Shown: in pieces, positions 34,707-43,849 of the stretch | Position numbering within the stretch: position 1 is the stretch's first letter | Layout of the letters: the number at the start of each line of letters is the position of its first letter | Assembly (NCBI RefSeq): GCF_039909015.1 | Contig: NZ_CP150919.1 | Coordinates: 3,510,501-3,574,500 of the forward strand | Origin: Pseudomonas grandcourensis | Lineage (GTDB): Bacteria; Pseudomonadota; Gammaproteobacteria; Pseudomonadales; Pseudomonadaceae | DNA length: 64,000 nucleotides | Direction of reading: 5' to 3' | Made by a program: the position numbers and the translations under genes | The notes under the pieces: generated by a model | The model's database searches: none | What the model was told of the DNA's origin: nothing | What the model saw: only the letters and a program-made list of their open reading frames with translations

Positions 34707-37700
34707 TAGATCCGTTCCATCTTCGGCAGCCACACACGAATCAGCGAAAACAGACGATCCAGATCGATGGGCTTGGCCAGGTAATCGTTGGCGCCAGCCT
34801 GCAGGCAGCGCTCCTGATCGTCCTTCATGGCCTTGGCCGTCACCGCGATGATCGGCAGCTTGCGCCAGCGTGGGTCCTTGCGGATTTCAACGGTGGCTTC
34901 AAAACCATCCATCAGCGGCATCATCACGTCCATCAACACCAGATCGATGTCTTGCACCTCATTGAGTCGTTCAATCGCTTCGCGGCCGTTGCGGCCAATG
35001 ACCACGACTGCGCCCTTATGCTCCAGTGCGCTGGTGAGGGCGAAAATGTTGCGCACATCGTCATCCACCAGCAGCACCTTGCGGCCCTCGAAGACCTTGT
35101 CGCGGCTGCGGGCGACCTTGAGCATCTTCTGCCGTTCATGGGACAACCGTGATTCGACTTTGTGCAGAAAAAGCGTCACCTCATCCAGCAACCGCTCCGG
35201 CGAGCGTGCGCCCTTGATGATGATCGAACGCGAATACTTGCGCAGTTCGGCCTCTTCATCGCGGGTCAGGTTACGCCCGGTATAGACGATGACCGGCGGA
35301 AAGGAACAGATGTCTTCGGTAGACATGCGCTTGAGCAGGTCATTGCCGAGCATGTCCGGCAGCTTGAGGTCGATGATCATGCAATCGAAGACCGACGTGC
35401 GCAGCAGGTCCAGCGCCTCCTGTGCCAGGCCAACGGCGGTGATCTCGATGTCATCGTCGCCGATCAGGCGGGCAATGCTGTCGCGTTGCAAGTCGTCGTC
35501 CTCGACCAGCAGCACGCGCTTGACCTTCTGGGTCAGCTTGGCCTCGAGGCGTGCAAACACGTCCTTGAGTTCCTCCCGGGTGGTTGGTTTGACCGCATAG
35601 CCAATGGCGCCCATGTGCATCGCCGCCTCGACCCGGTCCTCGACTGAAATCACATGCACCGGGATGTGCCGGGTTTCGGCGTGTTCCTTCAGGCGTTGCA
35701 GCACGGTCAGGCCGGAATGATCCGGCAGGCGCATGTCCAGCAGGATCGCATCGGGGATGAACGCCTTCGCCAGCTCGTAGCCTTCATCGGCGCCGTGGGC
35801 CACCAGGCACTGATAACCCAGTTCATGGGCCAGGTCGTAGAGGATATGCGCAAAGTTCAGCTCATCCTCCACCACCAGAATGCAGCGGCTGGTGAACGGC
35901 CCCTTGTTGCGATCGTCGTCGAAACGCGGAATGTCGACGTCGGCCACCAATGGCGACAACGTGGGCGGCAGTACACTTGGCACAGCCGCCACAGAAGCGA
36001 TTCGCATCGGTTCGACAGGCTCTTCGCCCGGCTCCACGTACTGCTGCGGCAGGACCAGGGTAAACACACTGCCCTGCCCCGGTGTGCTGGTCACGCTGAT
36101 GGAGCCGCCGAGCAAGGCCGCCAGGTCACGGGAGATCGACAAGCCCAGCCCGGTGCCGCCGTAACGCCGGTTGGTGGTGCCATCAGCCTGACGGAACGCT
36201 TCGAAGATGCTTTCGTGCTGATCCACTTCGATGCCGATCCCGGAATCGCGGATGGTGAACGCGATGCCGTCATTCGGCGCCGTGGCGACGGACAGGCCAA
36301 CGCTACCGCTTTCAGTGAACTTCACGGCGTTGGACAACAGGTTCTTGAGCACCTGCTCCAGGCGCTGGCGGTCGGTGAACAGCATCGGCGGCGCACCGTC
36401 CTGCAAATCCACCTGGAAATCCAGCTGCTTGTCCGTGGCCAATGGCTGGAACAGACCGCGCAGGCCATCCACCAGCCGCGCCACGCTGGTGTTCTCCGGA
36501 TGGATCTCCAGCTTGCCGGCCTCGACTTTGGAAATATCCAGAATGTCGTTGATCAGGTGGAGCAAGTCATTGCCAGCGGAGTAGATCGACTCGGCGAACT
36601 TGACCTGCTCGGCAGTGAGGTTTTCTTCCGGGTTTTCCGCCAGCAGCTTGGCCAGGATCAACGAGCTATTGAGCGGCGTGCGCAGTTCATGGGACATGTT
36701 GGCGAGGAATTCGGACTTGTACTTGCTCGAACGCTGCAGTTCTAGCGCGCGCTCTTCCAGCTGGATCTGGGCCTGATTGAGCTCGGTATTCTTCAGGTCC
36801 ATGGCGTCGCGTTGCTCGGCCAATATTTCTGCCTGCTCGGCGAGTTGTTCGTTGGTCTGCTCCAGTTCCACCTGCTGGGTTTCCAGGTGCGCCTGGGACT
36901 CCTTTAGAATCCGCGACTGCTCTTCGAGCTCTTCGTTGGCGGTCTTGAGTTCTTCCTGCTGAACCTGCAATTCTTCGTTGAGTTGCTGGGTTTCAGCCAA
37001 CACCTCCTGCAAACGCTGGCGATAGCGTGCCGCCTCGATCGAGGTGCCGATGTTGCCGGCCACCAGCTCAAGCAATTCAACGTCACGGTCCGTCAATGGA
37101 CGCAGAAAGCCCAACTCGATAACGCCGTTGACCCGCTCGTCGTCACTGGTTGGCACCACCAGTACACTGCGGGGCAAACCGTCACCGAGACCGGAGCTGA
37201 CCTTGAAGTAATCTCCCGGCACCTCATCCAGGCGAATCAGCCGTGCCTGCTGCGCCACCTGGCCGACAATGCCTTCATCGCTGTAGATCTGCTGTTCACG
37301 CTGCTCCTGTTCGCGAGAGAAACCGTAGGTGGCGATGCGCTTGAGGGCGCCGTGGTCTTCACGCACATAAATGGCCCCCACGGCGGTGCCCAGGTACTGC
37401 GCGCAGAATTGCAGGATGTTGCGACCGAGCATGTTCAGGCTCAATTGCCCCAGCACCTGCTCGGCCAGTTCGGTCTGGCCGTTGCGCAGCCAGGCCTGCT
37501 GCTCCAGGCGATGGGCACTGGCCTGTTGGGTTGCAAGGTTGGCGCTGTAGTTCTGCGACAGGGTCAACAAATCGCGGCGCCCGACATACGCCAGCAGCCC
37601 GCTGACCCCGGCGATGAACAACAGGTAGAGGCTGATGCTCATGATCGTGGTACGGCGCACGTCATCATTGCGCGATGCGCGCAACTGTTGCTCGGTGTCG

Positions 37701-38197
37701 ATCACCGCCTCGAACTGCTTGCGAATTTCATCGGTCAGGCGTTTGCCGCGTCCGGCCTTGACCACGGCCCGATAATCGCCGCCACTGCGCTGCAAATCGA
37801 TCATCGATTGCGCGTAGTTGGTCCACTCCTGCTGCAAGGCCTGCAACCGTAGCAAGCGATCGGTCTGCACCGGGTTGTCGGCGGTCAGTTCGAGCAAGGA
37901 GTTGAGCTCCACGGCGATGCGCGGCTTGGCGGTTTCGTAGGGATCGAGGAAATGTTCATCGCCACTGAGCAGGAAACCGCGCATCCCGGTTTCCAGATCC
38001 ACGGTCAGCTTGACCGCTTCATTGGCGTTATTGATCACCCGGTCGGTGTGTTCCACCCACTGGATCGTCGACAGTAAATAGGTGATCAGCGACACGAAGA
38101 ACACGGCGCTGATGAGACCCAGACCCAAAGGCAGGCTGATGTTGCGGCTCAGCAGTTTACGAAATCGTTGCTCATCAACCGAGGACGCTGGGGTCAT
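34706..38197 (-). CDS. Large hybrid histidine kinase: CHASE3-GAF-HisKA-HATPase-REC-REC-REC
   Basis: A 1163-residue membrane kinase. Order by approximate residue: transmembrane 1 (22-43), periplasmic CHASE3 (45-180), transmembrane 2 (187-206), GAF (235-400), a long Gln/Glu-rich coiled coil (400-510), HisKA with the phospho-His in MSHELRTPLNSS, HATPase (DSGIGIEVDQ, GGTGLGLSISR), then three receivers (aspartates in AILLDMRLPD, CMIIDLKLPD and LVLMDVMMPLMDG). The start is the ATG at 38197. All three receivers keep the acidic pair and Lys, suggesting a branched phosphorelay. It leads an operon with cheR, cheB and two further signalling genes and is divergent from a single receiver at 38444. The signal is unknown. 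Confidence 0.88.
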   Translation of the reverse strand: MTPASSVDEQRFRKLLSRNISLPLGLGLISAVFFVSLITYLLSTIQWVEHTDRVINNANEAVKLTVDLETGMRGFLLSGDEHFLDPYETAKPRIAVELNSLLELTADNPVQTDRLLRLQALQQEWTNYAQSMIDLQRSGGDYRAVVKAGRGKRLTDEIRKQFEAVIDTEQQLRASRNDDVRRTTIMSISLYLLFIAGVSGLLAYVGRRDLLTLSQNYSANLATQQASAHRLEQQAWLRNGQTELAEQVLGQLSLNMLGRNILQFCAQYLGTAVGAIYVREDHGALKRIATYGFSREQEQREQQIYSDEGIVGQVAQQARLIRLDEVPGDYFKVSSGLGDGLPRSVLVVPTSDDERVNGVIELGFLRPLTDRDVELLELVAGNIGTSIEAARYRQRLQEVLAETQQLNEELQVQQEELKTANEELEEQSRILKESQAHLETQQVELEQTNEQLAEQAEILAEQRDAMDLKNTELNQAQIQLEERALELQRSSKYKSEFLANMSHELRTPLNSSLILAKLLAENPEENLTAEQVKFAESIYSAGNDLLHLINDILDISKVEAGKLEIHPENTSVARLVDGLRGLFQPLATDKQLDFQVDLQDGAPPMLFTDRQRLEQVLKNLLSNAVKFTESGSVGLSVATAPNDGIAFTIRDSGIGIEVDQHESIFEAFRQADGTTNRRYGGTGLGLSISRDLAALLGGSISVTSTPGQGSVFTLVLPQQYVEPGEEPVEPMRIASVAAVPSVLPPTLSPLVADVDIPRFDDDRNKGPFTSRCILVVEDELNFAHILYDLAHELGYQCLVAHGADEGYELAKAFIPDAILLDMRLPDHSGLTVLQRLKEHAETRHIPVHVISVEDRVEAAMHMGAIGYAVKPTTREELKDVFARLEAKLTQKVKRVLLVEDDDLQRDSIARLIGDDDIEITAVGLAQEALDLLRTSVFDCMIIDLKLPDMLGNDLLKRMSTEDICSFPPVIVYTGRNLTRDEEAELRKYSRSIIIKGARSPERLLDEVTLFLHKVESRLSHERQKMLKVARSRDKVFEGRKVLLVDDDVRNIFALTSALEHKGAVVVIGRNGREAIERLNEVQDIDLVLMDVMMPLMDGFEATVEIRKDPRWRKLPIIAVTAKAMKDDQERCLQAGANDYLAKPIDLDRLFSLIRVWLPKMERI

Positions 38198-38443
38198 GGG
38201 GCAGGCCTTGTCGAACTGTCGGAATGCAAGGAGTTTGCCCCAAAACTGGCACATTGATCCAATTATCTGACATGTTTGCGCGCAAGGTCCTAATTGCACT
38301 GCGCCCGCGTTATCCTTGCCTGGCCTGCGCCGACAATCCTTTTTCCATCGCGCAGGGAACTTGTCGGGATCCGCCACTTACTCATGCAAGTGGCCGGTGA
38401 TTTCCAGCGCCCGGTAATGCCAATCTTTTTCGGGAATTCGACC

Positions 38444-38806
38444 ATGTCATCTGCCAACGCCTCCACCATCCTCATCGTCGAAGACGATGCCATCGTGCGC
38501 ATGCTGATCGTCGACGTACTCGAAGAACTGGAATTCAAGGTGCTGGAAGCCGATGGCAGCGAACAGGCGCTGGAGAAGCTCAAGGACAAGAACCAACACA
38601 TTGACCTGATGATGACTGATGTCGGCCTGCCGGTCATGGACGGCCGCGAACTGGCCACCCTCGCCCGCACGTTACGCCCCGACCTGCCCATCCTGTTCGC
38701 CAGCGGTTATGCCGAAAGCATTGAAGTGCCTCAAGACATGCACGTGATCGGCAAACCCTTCTCCATTGATCAGTTGCGCGACAAGGTCAAAAGCATTCTC
38801 GAGTGA
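38444..38806 (+). CDS. Single-domain response regulator
   Basis: A 120-residue receiver with the acidic pair in IVEDDAI, phospho-Asp in LMMTDVGLPVMDG and Lys in VIGKPFSI; no output domain. The start is the ATG at 38444. It is divergent from the large hybrid kinase with a 246-bp shared upstream region, so it may be part of the same circuit as a shuttle or phosphate sink. It is similar in size and pattern to the receiver gene at the far end of the module. Confidence 0.84.
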   Translation: MSSANASTILIVEDDAIVRMLIVDVLEELEFKVLEADGSEQALEKLKDKNQHIDLMMTDVGLPVMDGRELATLARTLRPDLPILFASGYAESIEVPQDMHVIGKPFSIDQLRDKVKSILE

Positions 38807-38880
38807 CCCTGGACTGCGCTGTGGTTTAATGCGCGCCTTTTTCGCCTCCGCCCTGTCTTTGCTTCAAGGAATTTCCATAC

Positions 38881-40179
38881 ATGATTGAGCCCCGCGCAAC
38901 CAAAGTCCTGGTCATTGGTTACGTCTGGCCCGAGCCCCGCTCTTCAGCGGCCAGCGGGCATGTCATGCAGATTCTCGAGGTTTTCCTGGAACAAGGCTGG
39001 GACATCACGTTCAGCAGCCCGGCAGGCTTCGGCGAGCAACGCGCAGACCTGACGGCGCTGGGTATCGGCGAAGTCCCCATCGAACTGAACAACAGCAGTT
39101 TCGACGCATTCATCAGCGAACTGGCGCCGGACATCGTGTTGTTCGATCAATTCATGATGGAGGAACAGTTCGGCTGGCGGGTCGAGAAGTATTGCCCAGA
39201 TGCCTTGCGCGTGCTCGAAAGCTGCGACCTGCAAAGCCTCAGGCTGGGTCGGCACCTAAGCCTCAAGGAGCGCTTGAAGGCCAGTGACGACAACAATGAC
39301 TTCAGCGACCTGTTCGCCCAGGCTTCGCGCGAAGAGTTCGAACACATGGCCGATACCGATCTGGCGAAGCGCGAAATCGCCTCCTTTTATCGTTGTGATC
39401 TGACGCTGATGGTTTCCGAAGTGGAAATCGAATTGCTGGTCGAGCAGTTCAGGTTTCCCCGCAATCTGTTGCATTGGTGCCCGTTGATGGTCGACCTGCC
39501 GACCCAACCGCCCGTGCCGTTTGAAGATCGCGCGCACTTTCTGCACATCGGCAACTTTCGCCATGCACCCAACTGGGATGCCGTGCTCTGGCTGAAAACC
39601 GCTATCTGGCCGCTGATTCGCGAGCAGATTCCCGGCGCTCAATTGCACATCTATGGTGCCTACACACCACCGAAAGCGACTGCCCTGCATAACCCGGCCC
39701 AGGGCTTTCATGTCATGAACTGGGCAGAAGACGCCCTGCAAGTCATGTCAGCAGCACGGGTCTGCATGGCGCCTCTGCGTTTTGGCGCGGGAATCAAAGG
39801 CAAGATTGTCGATGCGATGCTCTGTGGCACACCGAATGTGACGACGCCAGTGGGTGCCGAGGCGATGCATGGCGAAGAGGCATGGCCCGGTGCGGTGACC
39901 CGTTCGGCACGGGAGTTCGCCGATCATGCCGTGCAACTGCACAACGACAAGACGCGCTGGCTGGACGCCCAGGCGCACGGGCAAACCCTGCTTGCCAGCC
40001 GCTTCCGCAAATCCGTTCACGGCCCGGCCCTGATCCAGCGGCTGGTCGATTGCCAACGGGATCTGGCAAACATCAGGCGAGATAACTTTACCGGCAGCAT
40101 GCTGCGTCATCACCAGCACAAGAGCACTCAATACATGGCGCAATGGATCGAGGCGAAGAACCGGCTTAATCAGGAGTAG
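38881..40179 (+). CDS. Glycosyltransferase (GT4-like)
   Basis: A 432-residue protein with two Rossmann-like halves of GT-B type. The N-terminal half begins KVLVIGYVWPEPRSSAASGHVMQILE, and the C-terminal half has the donor-binding pattern (HFLHIGNFRHAPNWDAVLWL, then APLRFGAGIKGKIVDAMLCGTPNV). It has no transmembrane helix or signal peptide, so it acts in the cytoplasm. AAGGAA lies eight bases before the ATG. No polysaccharide or LPS operon surrounds it, so the acceptor is unknown. Confidence 0.82.
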   Translation: MIEPRATKVLVIGYVWPEPRSSAASGHVMQILEVFLEQGWDITFSSPAGFGEQRADLTALGIGEVPIELNNSSFDAFISELAPDIVLFDQFMMEEQFGWRVEKYCPDALRVLESCDLQSLRLGRHLSLKERLKASDDNNDFSDLFAQASREEFEHMADTDLAKREIASFYRCDLTLMVSEVEIELLVEQFRFPRNLLHWCPLMVDLPTQPPVPFEDRAHFLHIGNFRHAPNWDAVLWLKTAIWPLIREQIPGAQLHIYGAYTPPKATALHNPAQGFHVMNWAEDALQVMSAARVCMAPLRFGAGIKGKIVDAMLCGTPNVTTPVGAEAMHGEEAWPGAVTRSAREFADHAVQLHNDKTRWLDAQAHGQTLLASRFRKSVHGPALIQRLVDCQRDLANIRRDNFTGSMLRHHQHKSTQYMAQWIEAKNRLNQE

Positions 40180-40284
40180 CCCGCTCTCCTTGTGCAATAC
40201 ATAGTTACCACCGTAGCTGCGCCCAAGGGGGTAACCTGAGCGCTTCACACCCAATGGACGGGGTGTTTCGCACAAGGAATGGCC

Positions 40285-41175
40285 ATGACCGGCAACACAC
40301 GTGGTTTGCTCGACAAGCAAACCTGGATGAGCAACACCCTCGAGATCAATCAACTCAAACTCACCGATATCGTCTGGCCTGGCGTGCATAACGCCGGCAT
40401 GGACAAGAAAGCGCCGAACTACGACGTCGTGACCGGCAACTGGACCGCCTGTCAGAACGACACGTTCTCCTGGCAACTGGCCAACGGCGCCCGCGCCTTC
40501 GACATCCGTCTGGGCTACACGGCCGGTGCGGCTCGATCGGGCTTCTACTTTCACCACAACGGCTATCGCTCGCATCGCGCCCTGGACGATCTGGTCGACG
40601 CGGTGCTGCTGTTCCTTGATCGAAACCCGGACGAATTCATCGTGCTGGACTTCCATCAACTGGCCGACGGCAAAAAACCTTTCGATCATGAACGACTCAA
40701 TGACTGGCTCGTGCGTCGTCTCGGGCTGCGAGCCGTCCTTCCCGGTGACGGACTCAAAACAGTGGGAGAACTGAAAGCTGCGAGCCGGCATCGCCGGGTG
40801 ATCATGGCGGCACCCGCCAGGCCTGAACTCGATGGCGAGTATTTCTGGCCACGCATCCCGCACAAATGGCGCGACAACACGTTCTCCGACCCCGTCGAAC
40901 TGCAACGCTACATCGCGCAGACCCTGGAAGATGCGCCCTACGAAACCTTCCTCTGGTCACTGTCCGCGACCACCTACTCACTGCTGGGCGGCCCCGGGAA
41001 TATCAAGCGGCAGATCAACGACTGGTTCAACACCACGGGAAACTGGGTGACCCGTTGCAGCATCATCAGCAGCGATTTTTTCGACGAGTCCGACATCGTC
41101 CGTTATTGCTGGAGCGCCACCAGCATGAAAGCGGTTTACGGCCGTGCCTTGCACGAACAGACGAACCGACGGTAG
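40285..41175 (+). CDS. Phosphatidylinositol-specific phospholipase C X-domain protein
   Basis: A 296-residue PLC-like phosphodiesterase. The catalytic pattern is visible: first His in IVWPGVHNAGM, second in GFYFHHNGYRS, and acidic residues in ARAFDIRLGY and IVLDFHQL. It lacks a signal peptide, which is unusual because most bacterial PI-PLCs are secreted. I choose the ATG at 40285, seven bases after AAGGA; the ATG six bases earlier is too close to it. The gene stands alone between the glycosyltransferase and mtlR. Substrate may be a phospholipid or another cyclic phosphodiester. Confidence 0.8.
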   Translation: MTGNTRGLLDKQTWMSNTLEINQLKLTDIVWPGVHNAGMDKKAPNYDVVTGNWTACQNDTFSWQLANGARAFDIRLGYTAGAARSGFYFHHNGYRSHRALDDLVDAVLLFLDRNPDEFIVLDFHQLADGKKPFDHERLNDWLVRRLGLRAVLPGDGLKTVGELKAASRHRRVIMAAPARPELDGEYFWPRIPHKWRDNTFSDPVELQRYIAQTLEDAPYETFLWSLSATTYSLLGGPGNIKRQINDWFNTTGNWVTRCSIISSDFFDESDIVRYCWSATSMKAVYGRALHEQTNRR

Positions 41176-41236
41176 TAGCCTTAGCCCTGCGGCAAGAGGC
41201 ATGATCCGGGCGGGATAACTACAAAAGCGCCCTGAC

Positions 41237-42142
41237 ATGACCCGCACCACCAGAGTCACCGATCCTTCCTACGAGTTGATGGACGACCACAACGGCTTGT
41301 CCATCATCTATCGCCAGCATGGTTTCCCCTGCCCGCTGGTGCGCTGGCATTTCCACAAGGAATACGAACTGCACCTGATCGTCGCCAGTTCCGGCAAGGT
41401 GTTCATCGGCGACTACATCGGCAACTTCTATCCCCAGACACTGTTTCTCACTGGCCCCAACCTGCCCCACAACTGGATCAGCCAGGTCGCCGAGGATGAA
41501 GTGGTGCCCAAGCGCGACATGCTGGTCAACTTCACCGACGAGTTGTTCGACAGCGGCTATCAGGTGTTCGCCGAACTCAAGGCCCTGGCACCGCTGCTCG
41601 AGCGCGCGCAGTACGGTATCGAGTTTCGCTGCAAGCACACCATCGCCAAGGCGATGGATCTGATGCAGCGCATCGCCGATACCACTGGTGTGACCCGTCT
41701 CGGGCACTTTTTCATTCTGCTGGAATTGCTTGCGGCCACCGACGACTACCAATTGCTCTCCGGCGCCACGACCCCGCAACTGGCGGACGAGCACAACATC
41801 GACCGCACCAACCGCGCGGTGGATTACATCTTCGCCCATTACGCACGGGACTTGACGCTGGAGGAAGTCGCCGAGCACCTGGGCATGAAACCGACTTATT
41901 TCAGCCGGGTTTTCAAGCAGGCCACCGGGCGCAATTTCATCGAATTCGTCAATCGCCTGCGCATCAGCAAGTCCTGCGAGTTGCTGGCTGATGGCGACAA
42001 GCCGGTGACTGATGTCTGCTTCGAATCGGGCTTCAACAATATTTCCAACTTCAACCGGCGCTTCCAGCAGCTCAAGGGCATGACCCCTTCGCATTACCGG
42101 CGGCTGGTGGTGCAGCGGTTGACAGAGCAAAACCTGGGTTAA
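41237..42142 (+). CDS. mtlR: MtlR: AraC-family activator of the mannitol operon
   Basis: A 301-residue AraC/XylS regulator. The N-terminal cupin domain (residues about 30-110, RWHFHKEYELHLIVASSGKVF) binds the sugar alcohol, and the C-terminal helix-turn-helix pair (about 195-290, LTLEEVAEHLGMKPTYFSRVFKQ and PVTDVCFESGFNNISNFNRRF) binds DNA. It sits directly upstream of the mannitol operon on the same strand, like MtlR of P. fluorescens, which activates mtlE expression in the presence of mannitol, sorbitol or arabitol. No terminator is clear between it and mtlE, but the 245-bp spacer holds the regulated promoter. Confidence 0.9.
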   Translation: MTRTTRVTDPSYELMDDHNGLSIIYRQHGFPCPLVRWHFHKEYELHLIVASSGKVFIGDYIGNFYPQTLFLTGPNLPHNWISQVAEDEVVPKRDMLVNFTDELFDSGYQVFAELKALAPLLERAQYGIEFRCKHTIAKAMDLMQRIADTTGVTRLGHFFILLELLAATDDYQLLSGATTPQLADEHNIDRTNRAVDYIFAHYARDLTLEEVAEHLGMKPTYFSRVFKQATGRNFIEFVNRLRISKSCELLADGDKPVTDVCFESGFNNISNFNRRFQQLKGMTPSHYRRLVVQRLTEQNLG

Positions 42143-42236
42143 AAATCAAATTCTGCTAAAAGCTATAAAACCTGTACGGATTCAATACCCCTCCCTCGCT
42201 GAAAAGCCCTGCCCTGCGTCCTCCATCCAAATATTC

Positions 42237-42263
42237 AGTGCAAAAAAGTATCGATCAAAGTGC
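42237..42263 (+). promoter_or_regulatory. Candidate MtlR direct-repeat site upstream of mtlE
   Basis: AGTGC occurs at 42237-42241 and again at 42259-42263, spaced by 22 bases (two helical turns) on the same strand, as expected for an AraC-type activator. It is about 125-150 bases upstream of the mtlE ATG. The motif is short and the assignment is tentative. Confidence 0.3.
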
Positions 42264-42387
42264 GATGGATGATTTGTCTCGCCTGCCATTGAAGGATGTA
42301 ATCAGCACAGATTCTTCCCTCCGCAGGAAGACACAAAAACAATAACTGTCCTTCTGTTTCCCGCCGGATGCAGAAAAGGAGTGCACG

Positions 42388-43698
42388 ATGCAACCTTCGG
42401 TAAAAGCTCTGCTTGCCCTCACCTGCATGACCCTCAGCAGCGTCAGCCTTGGCGCGCAGACCCTGACCATCGCCACCGTCAACAACAGCGACATGATCCG
42501 CATGCAAAAGCTCTCTAGAACCTTCGAGGCCGAGCATCCGGACATCAAGCTCAATTGGGTGGTCCTCGAAGAAAACGTCCTGCGCCAGCGCCTGACCACC
42601 GACATCGCCACCCAGGGCGGGCAGTTCGATGTACTGACCATCGGCATGTACGAAGCCGCACTCTGGGGCGCCAAGGGCTGGTTGGAACCAATGACAGATT
42701 TGCCGACCAGCTATGCCCTCGACGACGTGTTCCCGTCGGTGCGTGAAGGCCTGTCGGTCAAAGGCTCGCTGTACGCCCTGCCGTTCTACGCCGAAAGCTC
42801 CATCACCTATTACCGCACCGACCTGTTCAAGGACGCTGGCCTGACCATGCCCGAGCGTCCGACCTGGGAGCAGATCGGTGAGTTCGCCGCCAAACTGAAC
42901 AAACCCGAGCAGGAACAGTACGGCATCTGCCTGCGGGGCAAGGCTGGCTGGGGCGAGAACATCGCGCTGATCAGCACGGTGGCCAACGCCTATGGCGCGC
43001 GCTGGTTCGATGAAAAGTGGCAGCCGGAATTCAACGGTCCCGAATGGAAAAACGCGCTGAACTTCTATGTCGACACCATGAAGAAATCCGGCCCGCCGGG
43101 GGCATCGAGCAACGGATTCAACGAAAACCTGGCGTTGTTCAACAGCGGTAAATGCGCGATCTGGGTCGATGCCAGCGTCGCCGGCTCGTTCGTCACCGAC
43201 AAGACCCAGAGCAAGGTCACCGATCACGTCGGCTTCACCTATGCGCCGCACCAGGTCACTGACAAGGGCTCGGCCTGGTTGTACTCCTGGGCGCTGGCCA
43301 TTCCGACCAGTTCTAAGGCCAAGGACGCGGCGAAATCCTTCAGTGCCTGGGCCACGTCAAAAGAATACGGCGCACTGGTCGCGGAAAAGGACGGCATCGC
43401 CAACGTGCCGCCGGGCACCCGGGCCTCGACCTACAGCGAGGCGTACATGAGCGCCGCGCCGTTCGCCAGGGTCACGCTGGAGTCGCTCAAGGCCGCGGAC
43501 CCGAGCAAGCCGGGCGCCAGGCCTGTGCCGTACATCGGCATCCAGTTGGTGACCATTCCCGAGTTCCAGGGCATTGGTACCCAGGTCGGCAAATCCTTCT
43601 CGGCGGCGCTGATCGGCCAGACCACGGTCGACCAGGCGTTGGCAGCGGCCCAGCAAACCACCGAACGCGAGATGAAGCGCGCGGGTTATCCCAAGTAA
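42388..43698 (+). CDS. mtlE: MtlE: mannitol/sorbitol ABC transporter binding protein
   Basis: A 436-residue family-1 solute-binding protein with a Sec signal peptide (cleavage near SLGAQ, residue about 23). The mature part shows QTLTIATVNNSDMIRMQKL, FDVLTIGMYEAALWGAKGWLEP and LYALPFYAESSITYYRTD, typical of polyol binding proteins. AAAGGAG precedes the ATG. It captures mannitol, sorbitol or arabitol in the periplasm. An inverted pair of REP elements separates it from mtlF; this may stabilise the mtlE part of the transcript so that the binding protein is made in excess. Confidence 0.91.
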   Translation: MQPSVKALLALTCMTLSSVSLGAQTLTIATVNNSDMIRMQKLSRTFEAEHPDIKLNWVVLEENVLRQRLTTDIATQGGQFDVLTIGMYEAALWGAKGWLEPMTDLPTSYALDDVFPSVREGLSVKGSLYALPFYAESSITYYRTDLFKDAGLTMPERPTWEQIGEFAAKLNKPEQEQYGICLRGKAGWGENIALISTVANAYGARWFDEKWQPEFNGPEWKNALNFYVDTMKKSGPPGASSNGFNENLALFNSGKCAIWVDASVAGSFVTDKTQSKVTDHVGFTYAPHQVTDKGSAWLYSWALAIPTSSKAKDAAKSFSAWATSKEYGALVAEKDGIANVPPGTRASTYSEAYMSAAPFARVTLESLKAADPSKPGARPVPYIGIQLVTIPEFQGIGTQVGKSFSAALIGQTTVDQALAAAQQTTEREMKRAGYPK

Positions 43699-43719
43699 CC
43701 CAAATCTCGCTCTCGCCTT

Positions 43720-43812
43720 CTGTGGGAGCGAGCCTGCTCGCGAAGAGGCCGGTACAACCGACGCATTTTCGTGACTGATAGAGCGCTTTCGCAAGCAGGC
43801 TCGCTCCCACAG
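43720..43812. repeat. Inverted pair of REP elements between mtlE and mtlF
   Basis: CTGTGGGAGCGAGCCTGCTC (from 43720) and, in inverse orientation, GCAAGCAGGCTCGCTCCCAC up to 43811 lie 43 bases apart in the 151-bp gap within the operon. Folded RNA would form a large stem, a common position for transcript processing between binding-protein and permease genes. Confidence 0.85.
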
Positions 43813-43849
43813 TTGATCTTCATAGCCTGTACCCAATCGGTTCAACACC

